DNA of 64,000 bases from Hahella sp050299855 (GTDB lineage: Bacteria; Pseudomonadota; Gammaproteobacteria; Pseudomonadales; Oleiphilaceae): assembly GCA_050299855.1 (NCBI GenBank), contig JBNKWQ010000018.1, positions 1 through 64,000 on the forward strand, in the 5' to 3' direction. A program made the position numbers and the translations under genes. A model generated the notes under the pieces. The model was given only the letters and a program-made list of their open reading frames with translations, did not search any database and was not told the origin of the DNA. Below, piece after piece: positions 16,513 to 25,240 of the stretch (position 1 is its first letter; every line of letters starts with the position of its first letter).

Positions 16513-17436
16513 ATGAATATATTTCTGGCTATGTTGGTCGCGTTTTTCTGGGGCACCACTGCGGCGGCGACCCACATCGGTTTTCTGGATTGGCCGCCAT
16601 TGGCGCTGGCAACTCTGCGGGCTCTGCCTGCCGGGCTGCTGCTGTTACTGCTGCGGCCCAGACTCCCGGAGCGGGGGCAGTGGCGAACCATTCTGACCAA
16701 TGCCGCAATCAACGTGACTTTGTTTTTTACCTTGGTATTTTTAGTGGCGCAAAACCTGCCGGCTACCCTGGCAGCAGTAGGGATGTCTGCCACCCCCATA
16801 GTGGCATTGGTTGTGACGTTGGTTCTGACCCGTAAGATTCCCAGCGTCGGACAGGGGCTTGTCGCGCTATTACTCGTTGCCGTGACGGCGATGCTATTTG
16901 ATCCTTCCATCAGCGGCATTACCACAACCGGTGTGGTGGCGATGATTGCCGCCATGCTGGTGATGGTGTTGGGCAGCCTGTATATGAAGCAGTCTCTGCA
17001 GTCCATTGACTGGTGGACGCTGATCGTCTGGCAGTTAATCCTGGGGGGCTTGATGCTGCTGCCTCTCGGTATTGTACAGTGGTGGCTGAACCCTGCAGCC
17101 TATGTTGGTGCCTGGAGCTTGGACACAGATCGAGTGCTCAGCGGCCTGTGGCTGGTGGTGGCCAATACCGCATTGGCCTATGCGATCTTTATGTGGGTGC
17201 TGGCGAGGATCAATGTGGTGCAGTTTGCCTTTGCCAGCATTGCCAACCCGGTGGCCGGTATATTAGTGGGGGCTCTGTTGGTTCATGAGGATTTTTCCAC
17301 ACTGGATTATGGCCTGATGCTGACCATGATCGCCGCTTCCCTGGTAGCACAGATGCTGTCTCAGGACCGGAAGCCCCAAAGCCGGCAGAACCAGGAACAG
17401 CAACTGGATACTGCCAAGCCGGCACTGGAAAGCTAG
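16513..17436 (+). CDS. EamA-family (DMT superfamily) transporter
   Basis: 307-residue inner-membrane carrier with about ten hydrophobic helices arranged as two EamA repeats. The first begins MNIFLAMLVAFFWGTTAAAT and the second begins around residue 140 (GVVAMIAAMLVMVLGSLYMK). The late motif FASIANPVAGILVGALLVHE is characteristic of the family. Members export amino acids, metabolites or drugs; this substrate is unknown. The ATG has GGAGG ten bases upstream. The gene diverges from marR and is probably controlled by it. The gene ends in a polar tail rich in Gln. Confidence 0.93.
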   Translation: MNIFLAMLVAFFWGTTAAATHIGFLDWPPLALATLRALPAGLLLLLLRPRLPERGQWRTILTNAAINVTLFFTLVFLVAQNLPATLAAVGMSATPIVALVVTLVLTRKIPSVGQGLVALLLVAVTAMLFDPSISGITTTGVVAMIAAMLVMVLGSLYMKQSLQSIDWWTLIVWQLILGGLMLLPLGIVQWWLNPAAYVGAWSLDTDRVLSGLWLVVANTALAYAIFMWVLARINVVQFAFASIANPVAGILVGALLVHEDFSTLDYGLMLTMIAASLVAQMLSQDRKPQSRQNQEQQLDTAKPALES

Positions 17437-17447
17437 CGATACAGGCG

Positions 17448-17484
17448 TGAATTAAAAGGGGGGGGGGTGAATCAAAAAGGGGTG
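17448..17484. repeat. Imperfect tandem pair with a run of ten G
   Basis: TGAATTAAAAGGGG... (17448-17467, ending in ten consecutive G at 17458-17467) is followed by TGAATCAAAAAGGGGTG. The pair starts 12 bases after the EamA stop codon. Homopolymeric G tracts of this length can slip during replication. Confidence 0.7.
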
Positions 17485-17498
17485 TAAAACATGACGGC

Positions 17499-17592
17499 TT
17501 CTTTCAATCGGCCTACTGGGGCAGTACATTACCCCCGTCAAACCTCAGGTGATCTATACTCCTTGTTAACCTGAGGGTTCCGATTGAAAGAA
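17499..17592 (+). promoter_or_regulatory. Candidate structured leader (three-way junction) before the thioesterase gene
   Basis: A 13-bp outer stem pairs TTCTTTCAATCGG (17499-17511) with CCGATTGAAAGAA (17580-17592). It encloses two smaller hairpins: GGGG/CCCC at 17518-17521 with 17532-17535, and CCTCAGG/CCTGAGG at 17543-17549 with 17570-17576. The right outer arm includes the only purine-rich stretch before the start codon (GAAAG), so folding could mask ribosome binding. No known riboswitch class is recognised. It could instead be a terminator for the EamA gene, although no T tract follows. Confidence 0.45.
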
Positions 17593-17605
17593 TCTGCTGA
17601 ATTAT

Positions 17606-18061
17606 ATGTCCCGATATCTGATTGAAAAACCCACCCAATATGTTTACCGCACCACTTATAAAGTGGTTTACAGCGACATCAATGCTGCCAACCATCTGGG
17701 GGCTGACCGGGTGCTGCCGATAGCCCTCGAAGCCCAGTTTGGCTTTGTACGCTCGTTGGGTTATGAAGATGCGGTGGTGTTCGAGAACGCGGGATTGATC
17801 ATGGCCAATTCCCAAATCGATTACCTTTCAGAAGCCCGCTATGGTGCGACTCTTAATGTGGACGTGGATATCACCGTCGCCTCCGATAAAAGCCTGGACT
17901 TTATCTACAGCATTACCGACGCAAGATCCGGTGAGGAAGTGGCACGCGTCAAAACATTGTTGCTGATTTTTGATTATGGGGCGAAGAAGGTATCGACCAT
18001 TCCCAAAGGATTTCTTGAGCGTCTCAAGCAAAAAATGGCCAATGCCAAACCGGCGGGATAG
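17606..18061 (+). CDS. Acyl-CoA thioesterase, hotdog fold (4HBT/YbgC-FadM-like)
   Basis: 151-residue single-domain hotdog protein predicted to hydrolyse acyl-CoA in the cytoplasm. The N-terminal strand YRTTYKVVYSDINAANHLGADRVLPIALE resembles the active-site region of the YbgC/FadM group, in which an Asp-x-x-x-x-Asn/His pattern is usual (here SDINAANHLG). SQIDYLSEARYGATLNVDV is the conserved second half. Substrate length cannot be told. The ATG at 17606 has only a weak Shine-Dalgarno (GAAAG about 14 bases before), which lies in the predicted leader stem. It is followed by the glucan phosphorylase gene 84 bases later. Confidence 0.82.
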   Translation: MSRYLIEKPTQYVYRTTYKVVYSDINAANHLGADRVLPIALEAQFGFVRSLGYEDAVVFENAGLIMANSQIDYLSEARYGATLNVDVDITVASDKSLDFIYSITDARSGEEVARVKTLLLIFDYGAKKVSTIPKGFLERLKQKMANAKPAG

Positions 18062-18144
18062 GAATGCCCGACACGTCTGCCTGGCAATAAATCCAGTTGA
18101 ACCTGGCATTGCCATGCCGTTGCGACTACTCAAGGAAACTCAAC

Positions 18145-19800
18145 ATGAGCCCGAAACGATCCGCGTCTGCAAAGAAAACCTCTAAGTCCAAACCATCGGT
18201 TGCCTACCTTTGCATGGAATTCGCCATCGATTCCAAGATAAAAACCTATGCTGGCGGGCTCGGTATTCTGGCCGGTGACTACCTGAAAGGCGCTAAAGAA
18301 GGAAAGTATCCGATTATCGGCGTGGGCCTGAAATGGAAGCAGGGCTACACCTCCCAGACGGTGGATGCCCATGGCGCAGTGGTCGACTCCTATAAGCAGT
18401 ACCCCTACGACAAATTCACTGATACCGGCAAAACCGTTACCGTCACCATCCGCCAGCGTGAGGTGGTGTGCCGAATCTGGCATTGCAAAGCCTATGGCAT
18501 GAGTGAGTTGATTCTGCTGGACACCGAACACCCGGATAACCCTGACAGCCTGATTACCGGCCAGCTCTATGGTTGGTTTGGTGAAGAGCGGGTTGCGCAG
18601 GAAATCGTGCTGGGGGTGGGAGGTGTCAAAGCGTTGCAACTGCTGGGCAAAGCGCCGGATGTCTACCATTTCAACGAAGGCCATGCGGTGCTGGCAGCGC
18701 TGGAGCTGATACGCCAGAAGCGCGAACAGGGGCTGTCCCTGGCGAAAGCCAAAGCGGCTATCCGTAAGCAATGCGTCTTCACCACGCACACACCGATCAA
18801 GGAAGGCAATGAATCCCACCCTCATGAACTGCTGCAGTACATGGGCGCAAACCTGGGCCTGAGTGTGGAGCAGATGCATGAGATCGGCGGCACGCCTTTC
18901 AATATGACGGTGGCAGCTCTTAATCTTTCCCGTGCGACCAATGCCGTCGCCCAGCTGCATGCTGAAACCGCTGAAGCCATGTGGCAGGAAGTAGAGAGGC
19001 GCAAACCTATCATTGGCATCACCAATGGTATTCACCGGGGAACCTGGGTGGACTCACGCATCGAGAAAGTGAAAGGCGATCCGGACAAACTTTGGAAACT
19101 GCATACCAAACTGAAAGCAGACCTGATCAAGTTCGTTGAACAGCGCACCGGCACCGTACTGAGACAGGATAAATTACTTGTCGGCTTCGCCCGCCGGGCA
19201 GCCCCTTACAAACGTTCCAACCTGATTTTTACGGCTGGTAAAAAGGTGATGAATGCGTTGAGTTCGGGGGAGATTCAAATAGTTTTTTCCGGTAAGGCGC
19301 ACCCGAATGATGATACCGGCAAACGTATCGTGGAAGAGATATACGGCTATTCAAAAACCATGAAGGACAGTGTTGTCTTTCTACAAGACTACGATATGGA
19401 AATCGGTGCCATGCTCACCCGTGGTTGTGATGTCTGGTTGAACAACCCCAGACGCCCGCTGGAAGCCTGTGGTACCTCGGGAATGAAAGCCGCCATGAAC
19501 GGCGTGCTGAACGTCAGCATACTGGACGGCTGGTGGCCTGAAGCCTGCGAGCATGGTATCAACGGATGGGCCATCGGCGATGACCAGATTGCGGTTGCCG
19601 GTGATAAAAAGTCTCTAGAGAAACAAGATAAGCGCGATGCCAAATTCCTTGCCGAAACGCTGCTCAAGGAAGTCCTGCCGGTCTATTATCACGACCAGGA
19701 TAACTGGGTGCGCATGATGCAGCACAGCATCAATTCAGTAACACCGATGTTTGGTGTCGAGGCGATGCTGAAAAACTACTACCGGAAGCTCTATCTCTGA
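18145..19800 (+). CDS. Alpha-glucan phosphorylase, short form (GT35)
   Basis: Phosphorolyses alpha-1,4-glucan to glucose 1-phosphate using pyridoxal phosphate. The 551-residue product starts almost at once with VAYLCMEFAIDSKIKTYAGG, a hallmark of the AgpA-like phosphorylases, and lacks the N-terminal DUF3417 domain of the long form. The PLP lysine lies in EACGTSGMKAAMNG. GFARRAAPYKRSNLI and FSGKAHPNDDTGK are the sugar- and phosphate-binding segments. ATG 18145 (MSPKRSASAKK) has AAGGAA upstream; an earlier in-frame ATG at 18097 has no such site. No other glycogen genes are nearby. The context suggests glucan storage turnover, which is an inference. Confidence 0.93.
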   Translation: MSPKRSASAKKTSKSKPSVAYLCMEFAIDSKIKTYAGGLGILAGDYLKGAKEGKYPIIGVGLKWKQGYTSQTVDAHGAVVDSYKQYPYDKFTDTGKTVTVTIRQREVVCRIWHCKAYGMSELILLDTEHPDNPDSLITGQLYGWFGEERVAQEIVLGVGGVKALQLLGKAPDVYHFNEGHAVLAALELIRQKREQGLSLAKAKAAIRKQCVFTTHTPIKEGNESHPHELLQYMGANLGLSVEQMHEIGGTPFNMTVAALNLSRATNAVAQLHAETAEAMWQEVERRKPIIGITNGIHRGTWVDSRIEKVKGDPDKLWKLHTKLKADLIKFVEQRTGTVLRQDKLLVGFARRAAPYKRSNLIFTAGKKVMNALSSGEIQIVFSGKAHPNDDTGKRIVEEIYGYSKTMKDSVVFLQDYDMEIGAMLTRGCDVWLNNPRRPLEACGTSGMKAAMNGVLNVSILDGWWPEACEHGINGWAIGDDQIAVAGDKKSLEKQDKRDAKFLAETLLKEVLPVYYHDQDNWVRMMQHSINSVTPMFGVEAMLKNYYRKLYL

Positions 19801-19808
19801 AAAACCGT

Positions 19809-20195
19809 TTACCCCGTTAGCAGGTAGCAGGTAGCAGTTAGCAGGGCCGCAGCTTCCAGGGTGAAGGGTTGTCTGCCCGGGCCAGCAGCGATACTGGCCG
19901 GGTTAATGTCATATTTCAGATAGTAAGGGTTCAGCGTGTCGCGCCAATGCTGTTCCCGGGCCTGATCTGCCGGCGGTGTCTGATGGCTGAAGAAGTTCAC
20001 GTTGTAGGGCTTGTTGGTAGCGGCCCGAATGGCACTCAGCTGCTGGCGCAGGCCATCCATCGTCAACATGGCACAAGGTAGCGAGCCCAACCCCCCGGCG
20101 TTGGAGACAGCAATGGCCATGCTGCTGTCCTGCACTCCCGCCATGGGCGCCTGAATAATGGGAAGGTCGGTTCTCAATAGGCTGTGTCGTAGCAT
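19809..20195 (-). pseudogene. Truncated nitronate monooxygenase (N-terminal third)
   Basis: The start is normal: MLRHSLLRTDLPIIQAPMAGVQDSSMAIAVSNAGGLGSLP is the FMN-binding opening of the nitronate monooxygenase/2-nitropropane dioxygenase family. AATNKPYNVNFFSH and the segment to PGRQPFTLEAA also match. The family is normally about 330-360 residues, whereas this frame stops at 128. The last dozen residues (LLTATCYLLTG) come from a 7-bp repeat instead of family sequence. The FMN-barrel remainder and catalytic His are missing, so the protein should be inactive. It converges with the glucan phosphorylase gene, whose stop lies nine bases away. AGGAGG-like sequence precedes the ATG, so it may still be translated. 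Confidence 0.8.
19817..19844. repeat. 7-bp tandem repeat, four copies
   Basis: TTAGCAG, GTAGCAG, GTAGCAG, TTAGCAG at 19817-19844. It forms the last codons of the truncated nitronate monooxygenase frame and may mark the deletion junction. Confidence 0.8.
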
Positions 20196-20562
20196 GTAAC
20201 CTCCTAAGCTTATAGCCCCTATTTATGTCTGCCATTCCATACAGTCTGTCCGGCAAATCTGACATCCTTTGACCTGGAACGCTCACCTTATCCGAGATTC
20301 CGTACATCTTCGACTGATTCGATGTTGAAGCTGCACACTCTTTTACCTGAAATCTTCCAGCTGCCATTCCAATAGGTTGAATTTTATGGAGTTTATGGTG
20401 AATGGTTATCCTGTTGCTACAGTCGGTGGCGTTATATCTGCAGCCGTGCTGAAAAGCCAGGCCCTGGTTTTCAGAGCCTTAGTTTTCAGGAGCCTAGTTT
20501 TCAGGGGTCTGGTTTTCATTCCCACGGACTGTTTGGCAAAACAATAAAAAGGACCTGGTGTT
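20196..20562. other. Intergenic spacer with a possible 53-codon ORF
   Basis: This 367-base stretch lies between the truncated nitronate monooxygenase and the 3HB-oligomer hydrolase, which diverge. It must hold both promoters. A plus-strand frame from ATG 20386 to TAA 20547 (53 codons) reads through the 15-bp array as repeated LVFR units. It has only a weak AGG upstream and no recognisable family, so it is not called as a gene. An opposite-strand frame through the same array is equally weak. Confidence 0.4.
20461..20520. repeat. 15-bp tandem repeat, four copies
   Basis: Units start at 20461, 20476, 20491 and 20506, of the form GCCTTAGTTTTCAGG. The 15-base period keeps reading frames open on both strands. 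It lies about 40 bases before the 3HB-oligomer hydrolase start. Confidence 0.9.
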
Positions 20563-22641
20563 ATGTCTTGCAACCTCGATTCTCTCAATATAAAAAAGCC
20601 GTTGCGGCTGATGACTATGGCGGTAGCGGTTACCCTGGTTACCGGCTGCTATGAACTTAACGACAAACCTGCCTATGTGGCCGGTGAACCTCAATCCCAG
20701 TATTACGATGGCGCCGACGATGACCTGCTCACTGCAGGCCTGGGGGTGACTGGACTGCAGGGGGCCGCACCTGCCGTGCTGGATCCGGCTAGCCCCACAG
20801 CCGCCGAGTTGCGCCGACTGGCGATCTACAATAACTACCGGGCGTTGCTGGACACCACCACGGCTGGTGGTTTCGGCAGACTTTATGGGCCAAATATCGT
20901 GGCCGGAGTGGAGCAGGTCCATGGCGGCAAAATTTCCGGTACCGAGTATCTGGTCAGCACTCTCCAGCAAGCCTATGACGATGGGAGCGTCACCGTCATG
21001 GTGCAGATTCCCGACAGCTTTAACCCTGCCAGTCCCTGTATTGTGTTGGGGGCGTCTTCCGGGTCACGGGGTGTCTATGGTGCCATAGGAACTGCCGGTG
21101 AATGGGGATTGAATCACGGCTGTGTGGTGGCTTATACCGACAAAGGCACCGGTAACGGTATTCATGATCTGGATTCCGATCAGGTGACCCTTGGCAATGG
21201 TTTACTGGCAGCAGCCGTAGTCGCGGGAGCAAATTCGCAGTTTACCGCTGCTGATCCGGACCTGGACGATTTCAAGGCTGCATATCCTCATCGTGTTGCC
21301 TACAAGCATGCCCATTCCGGGCAAAACCCGGAAAAGGACTGGGGTAAGTTCGTGCTGCAGGCGGCGGAAGTCGCGCTTTATGTGTTGAACCTGCCGGAAA
21401 ATTATGGATTTGAACTGCCTACGGGGCAGGTAATACGCACCCTGACGGCAGACAACACCTGGATTATCGCCGCCAGTGTTTCCAATGGCGGTGGTGCCTC
21501 ACTAAGAGCGGCGGAGCAGGATCACAAAGGCCTGATCGATGCTGTCGTGGCTTCCGAACCCAATGTCACCCCCCGGGCCAGTCTTACGCGGAAGTTGAAA
21601 GTGGTGCATGGCGATTTGACCTGGGATCATCTGGGACGCCCTCTGTACGACTACACCTCGCTGCTCGATTTGCTGCAACCTTGTGCCAGTGTCGACGCTG
21701 ACCCTTTTGCTGTACCCGCGGGCAGTGAAGCTCGCTGCCAGGCGCTGGCGGATGCCGGCCTGATCTCCGGCATTACCATTGAAGAAATGGTCGCCGACGC
21801 CCGCCAGCAATTGCGGGAATACGGCCTGGTGCCGGAACAGGATTTCACCCAGCACGCCAACAACACCATTCAGGTGCCACAGTCCATCAGTGTTACCTAT
21901 GCCAATGCCTATGGCGGCTTTGGTGTGGCGGACAATCTGTGTGATTTCTCCATGGCATTTACCGACGCCACGGCGGAACCGGCTCCCGCGCAACAGGCCC
22001 AGATTGCCCTGGCCTTCGCCACCGGCAACGGTATTCCACCTACCGCTGGCGTACAGTTGGTCGATAACAAAACCGGGCTGATTGACCGCCTCTCCAGCGC
22101 AGACCAGAACCTGGCCGGACACCTGTGTCTAAGGGAATTGGCGATCGGACATGGCGCGGAAGCACAGAAAGTGGCCAAGGGCATCAAAGCCATCGAGTCT
22201 GATCCCAGACGGTTGAAGGTGCCTGCGATTATCGTCCATGGCCGTGCGGATGCGATCATTCCCATTAACCATGCTTCACGGCCATATTCAATCTTAGCGG
22301 TTAATAGTGAGGCCAAGCATTCGGCAAAGGGTGATTTGCGTTACGTCGAGGTTTTGAATGCTCACCACCTGGATCTGTTGAATGGTCTGTTTCCGGGCTA
22401 TCAGACACGTTATGTGGGCCTGCACTATTACTTCACCCAGGCTCTGGACCAGATGTGGCTGCATCTCACTGCAGGGGAGCCATTGCCGGGCCATCAGGTG
22501 ATCCCGACAGTTCCGCGGAACCCCGGTGAGCAACTTGAGCCGGCCAATCTGCCGCCAATTAAAGCAGTCGACCAGGTCGCGGATAACTGCCGTATCCTGA
22601 TCGCTGAAAAGCAGATGACGGTGCCTGCGGACTGCCGTTAG
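20563..22641 (+). CDS. 3-hydroxybutyrate oligomer hydrolase family lipoprotein
   Basis: Predicted serine hydrolase that cleaves D-3-hydroxybutyrate oligomers from polyhydroxybutyrate breakdown. It has 692 residues. The N-terminus has a signal ending in the lipobox VTGC (Cys29), so it is probably anchored in the envelope. Family landmarks are GVYGAIGTAGEWGLNHGCVV, YTDKGTGNGIHDL and YKHAHSGQNPEKDWG. The nucleophile candidate is Ser307 in ASVSNGGGAS. The Asp and His of the triad are probably in VHGRADAIIP and LNAHHLDLLN. AAGGACC precedes the ATG. It stands alone, bounded by a repeat-bearing spacer and a strong terminator. Confidence 0.9.
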   Translation: MSCNLDSLNIKKPLRLMTMAVAVTLVTGCYELNDKPAYVAGEPQSQYYDGADDDLLTAGLGVTGLQGAAPAVLDPASPTAAELRRLAIYNNYRALLDTTTAGGFGRLYGPNIVAGVEQVHGGKISGTEYLVSTLQQAYDDGSVTVMVQIPDSFNPASPCIVLGASSGSRGVYGAIGTAGEWGLNHGCVVAYTDKGTGNGIHDLDSDQVTLGNGLLAAAVVAGANSQFTAADPDLDDFKAAYPHRVAYKHAHSGQNPEKDWGKFVLQAAEVALYVLNLPENYGFELPTGQVIRTLTADNTWIIAASVSNGGGASLRAAEQDHKGLIDAVVASEPNVTPRASLTRKLKVVHGDLTWDHLGRPLYDYTSLLDLLQPCASVDADPFAVPAGSEARCQALADAGLISGITIEEMVADARQQLREYGLVPEQDFTQHANNTIQVPQSISVTYANAYGGFGVADNLCDFSMAFTDATAEPAPAQQAQIALAFATGNGIPPTAGVQLVDNKTGLIDRLSSADQNLAGHLCLRELAIGHGAEAQKVAKGIKAIESDPRRLKVPAIIVHGRADAIIPINHASRPYSILAVNSEAKHSAKGDLRYVEVLNAHHLDLLNGLFPGYQTRYVGLHYYFTQALDQMWLHLTAGEPLPGHQVIPTVPRNPGEQLEPANLPPIKAVDQVADNCRILIAEKQMTVPADCR

Positions 22642-22702
22642 TCGCATCAGTAATCTTTTATTCAGGCTAATCTTTTGGTCAGGATTACTCCCCATCATTC
22701 CA

Positions 22703-22735
22703 GGCCGTTCTCCGCATATGGAGAACGGCCTTTCC
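22703..22735 (+). terminator. Intrinsic terminator
   Basis: Perfect 11-bp stem GGCCGTTCTCC / GGAGAACGGCC with a six-base loop, followed by TTTCCT, 60 bases after the hydrolase stop. Confidence 0.85.
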
Positions 22736-22890
22736 TGTGTTAAGTCAGATTCCGCTCAGGGATAAACATCGCTAAATCTACAGATATCGACTTCCTGTCT
22801 ATACTTGAACTGCAATCATTGAATAAATTTTTGATCGATCGTTGAAGGCGAGATCTATCATCACTGTGTGCTGGGTGAGGACGTTTAACT

Positions 22891-25176
22891 ATGACGGGCA
22901 ATGGTCTGATGCAGTTTGCCGACGAAGCCGACGAAAAACAAAAGACGGGCGAACGTCTCAGATACTGGCAGATTTTGATTGTGGACGATGATCAGGATGT
23001 CCACGAATCCACTGTTTTTGCGTTACGAAACACAGAAATTCTTGGCCGTCACTTGCGGTTCGAACATGCTTATTCTGCGGCTGAAGCGGTTGTAAAGCTT
23101 CGTTCCAGCAAAGACTACGCAGTTATATTGCTGGATGTGGTCATGGAAGACGAGCATGCCGGGTTGGGTCTGGTGAAAGTGATCCGGGAGAGCCTGGGCC
23201 TGCTGGATGTACGGATCATACTAAGGACAGGGCAACCCGGTTATGCGCCGGAAACGGAAGCCATTTGCCAGTACGACATCAATGATTACAAGAATAAGGC
23301 CGAGCTGACCCAGACCCGTCTATACACCACTTTAACTGCCGCTATTCGCTCTTATTCCCAGATTGCCGCCCTGAATGCCAGCAAACACGGACTGGAAATG
23401 ATTGTGGATGCTTCCAGCGAGCTGATGTCCTTGCGCGGCTTCCATGAGTTTGCCAGCGGTATTATTACCCAGATTACCGCCATTTTCGGCATTGCCGGTG
23501 ATGGCCTGGTATGCCTGCGGAGTAAACCTTTGACCGTTGAACTGCCGGGTGAGCAGGGCCAGGCCAAACAGAGGCAAGCACCGGTAGACGCCAGCAGCTT
23601 TACCATTATTGCCGCCTCCGGCCGCTTTAGCCAGAAACTGCACCACAGACTGGGTGACATTACGGATGCCTCTATGCGCCACCTGCTGGAAGAGGCTGTG
23701 AAACTGAAAAGCCACCGCATTGAGGAAACAGCCACGGCACTTTATTTTTCCAACAGCAGCGGCGATAACATGCTGGTGTATATCGAAATCATGCGTCCCC
23801 TGGAAGAGCCCGAACGCCAGTTGCTGGAAGTATTCAGCGCTAATATTTCAATCTGTCTGGACAATGTGGTCATGGTGGAACAGCTCCACCGTTATGCTTT
23901 TTATGATTCCCTCCTGGGGATGCCCAATCGCCTGTATTTTGCCAGCCAGATTGACCGGGCCTTGGATAATGGTGAGCAGGCCAAGCGCATCATACTGCTG
24001 GATCTTGATGGCTTCAGCGAGATCAACGATACGCTAGGCAGTCATCAGGGGGATAGGCTGCTCAAGCTGGTAGGGGAGCGACTGACCCTGAGCTATGCTG
24101 GCACCGGACTGGTGACCCGCATGGCGGGAGATCAGTTTGGAGTATTGGGGGAACCCGCAGAGGTGAATCCTGCCAGGATTAATGAAATCTTTACCGAGCC
24201 TTTTGTCGTCGATGGCAATGACCAGATGATCTCGGTTACCCAGGGCTATTTGTCTTTGTCGGAAGCTGGAAGTAATGCCAATGAAGCGATCAAACGGGCC
24301 AGTATCGCTCTCAAACGTGCCAAGGAAACCGTCAAAGGTGACAGTATCGAATTTACTCGGGAAATGGAGATTGCCACTCAGCGTCGGGTCAAACTTTTGC
24401 AGAGTTTGCGTAAGGCTTTCGATGTCAGAAATCTGTTTCTGGCCTACCAGCCGCAAGTCAGTCTGATCGACGGTACCATCATCGGCTTTGAGGCGTTGAT
24501 GCGGTGGCGCACAGAGAGTGGGGAGATGGTACCGCCGGACGCCTTCATCCCGACGGCTGAAACCTCTGGTTTGATTGTCCCGCTGGGGGAGTGGGCCTTC
24601 AGCCAGGCCGTCAGTGAAATGCAGCAAATTAACAAACAGTTCGGCCTTAATGTTCGCATGGGCGTCAATGTATCCCAGGTGCAGCTGCGACATCCCAAGT
24701 TCATTGATAGCATTGCCGCCATGCTGGATGACCTGCCGGTTGACCGGCGCCTGATTGAGCTGGAAATTACCGAATCGGTCACCATGCACGACCAGAGCAA
24801 GGTGAAAGGAATTCTGAGTCACATGAAACAATTGGGCATGACCATTGCCATTGACGATTTCGGCACCGGTTTTTCGTCGCTGAGCTATTTGCAGGAGCTG
24901 GAAGTGGATCGCCTCAAAATCGACAAGTCATTTGTGTCACGGCTTAACCAGGCCAGACAAAACCGTAGTATTCCCGAAATGATTCTGGGCTTGGGGCAGC
25001 AATTTGGGCTGGCTGTTATCGCCGAAGGTGTGGAAACCGAACATCAGGCCAAACTGTTAAGGGCGATGGGATGCATTGAAGCTCAGGGCTATCTCTACGC
25101 CCGGCCTATGGAGCCAATCCTGTTGCACGAGTGGGTGGAGAAGCATCTGGTGGTCCAGTCCGCAGATGAAAACTAA
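22891..25176 (+). CDS. Response regulator with DUF3369, GGDEF and EAL domains (c-di-GMP phosphodiesterase)
   Basis: 761-residue cytoplasmic signalling protein. Order: receiver domain about 25-150 (ILIVDDDQDVHES, phospho-acceptor in ILLDVVM), DUF3369 about 170-325, GGDEF about 330-490, EAL about 500-755. The GGDEF signature is degenerate (RMAGDQFGVLGE), so cyclase activity is unlikely. The EAL domain keeps GFEALMRW, ELEITESV and IDDFGTGFSSLSYLQELEVD, which carry the metal-binding residues, so it should hydrolyse c-di-GMP. GAGG precedes the ATG. It is followed 64 bases later by a binding-protein lipoprotein and then a histidine kinase, which probably supplies the phosphoryl group. Confidence 0.93.
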   Translation: MTGNGLMQFADEADEKQKTGERLRYWQILIVDDDQDVHESTVFALRNTEILGRHLRFEHAYSAAEAVVKLRSSKDYAVILLDVVMEDEHAGLGLVKVIRESLGLLDVRIILRTGQPGYAPETEAICQYDINDYKNKAELTQTRLYTTLTAAIRSYSQIAALNASKHGLEMIVDASSELMSLRGFHEFASGIITQITAIFGIAGDGLVCLRSKPLTVELPGEQGQAKQRQAPVDASSFTIIAASGRFSQKLHHRLGDITDASMRHLLEEAVKLKSHRIEETATALYFSNSSGDNMLVYIEIMRPLEEPERQLLEVFSANISICLDNVVMVEQLHRYAFYDSLLGMPNRLYFASQIDRALDNGEQAKRIILLDLDGFSEINDTLGSHQGDRLLKLVGERLTLSYAGTGLVTRMAGDQFGVLGEPAEVNPARINEIFTEPFVVDGNDQMISVTQGYLSLSEAGSNANEAIKRASIALKRAKETVKGDSIEFTREMEIATQRRVKLLQSLRKAFDVRNLFLAYQPQVSLIDGTIIGFEALMRWRTESGEMVPPDAFIPTAETSGLIVPLGEWAFSQAVSEMQQINKQFGLNVRMGVNVSQVQLRHPKFIDSIAAMLDDLPVDRRLIELEITESVTMHDQSKVKGILSHMKQLGMTIAIDDFGTGFSSLSYLQELEVDRLKIDKSFVSRLNQARQNRSIPEMILGLGQQFGLAVIAEGVETEHQAKLLRAMGCIEAQGYLYARPMEPILLHEWVEKHLVVQSADEN

Positions 25177-25240
25177 TAGCTTGAAAACTAACTAATCTGC
25201 AAACCAAAGCAAAGAAGTCGCCGACAAAAAGGTGCCAATT

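Noticed and set aside
18130..19035. 301-codon open frame antisense to the glucan phosphorylase gene
   Set aside because: Shadow of a strongly conserved gene with codon-bias effects; no homology or start signals.
24034..24831. 265-codon open frame antisense to the EAL protein
   Set aside because: Antisense shadow of the GGDEF-EAL coding region; no family features.
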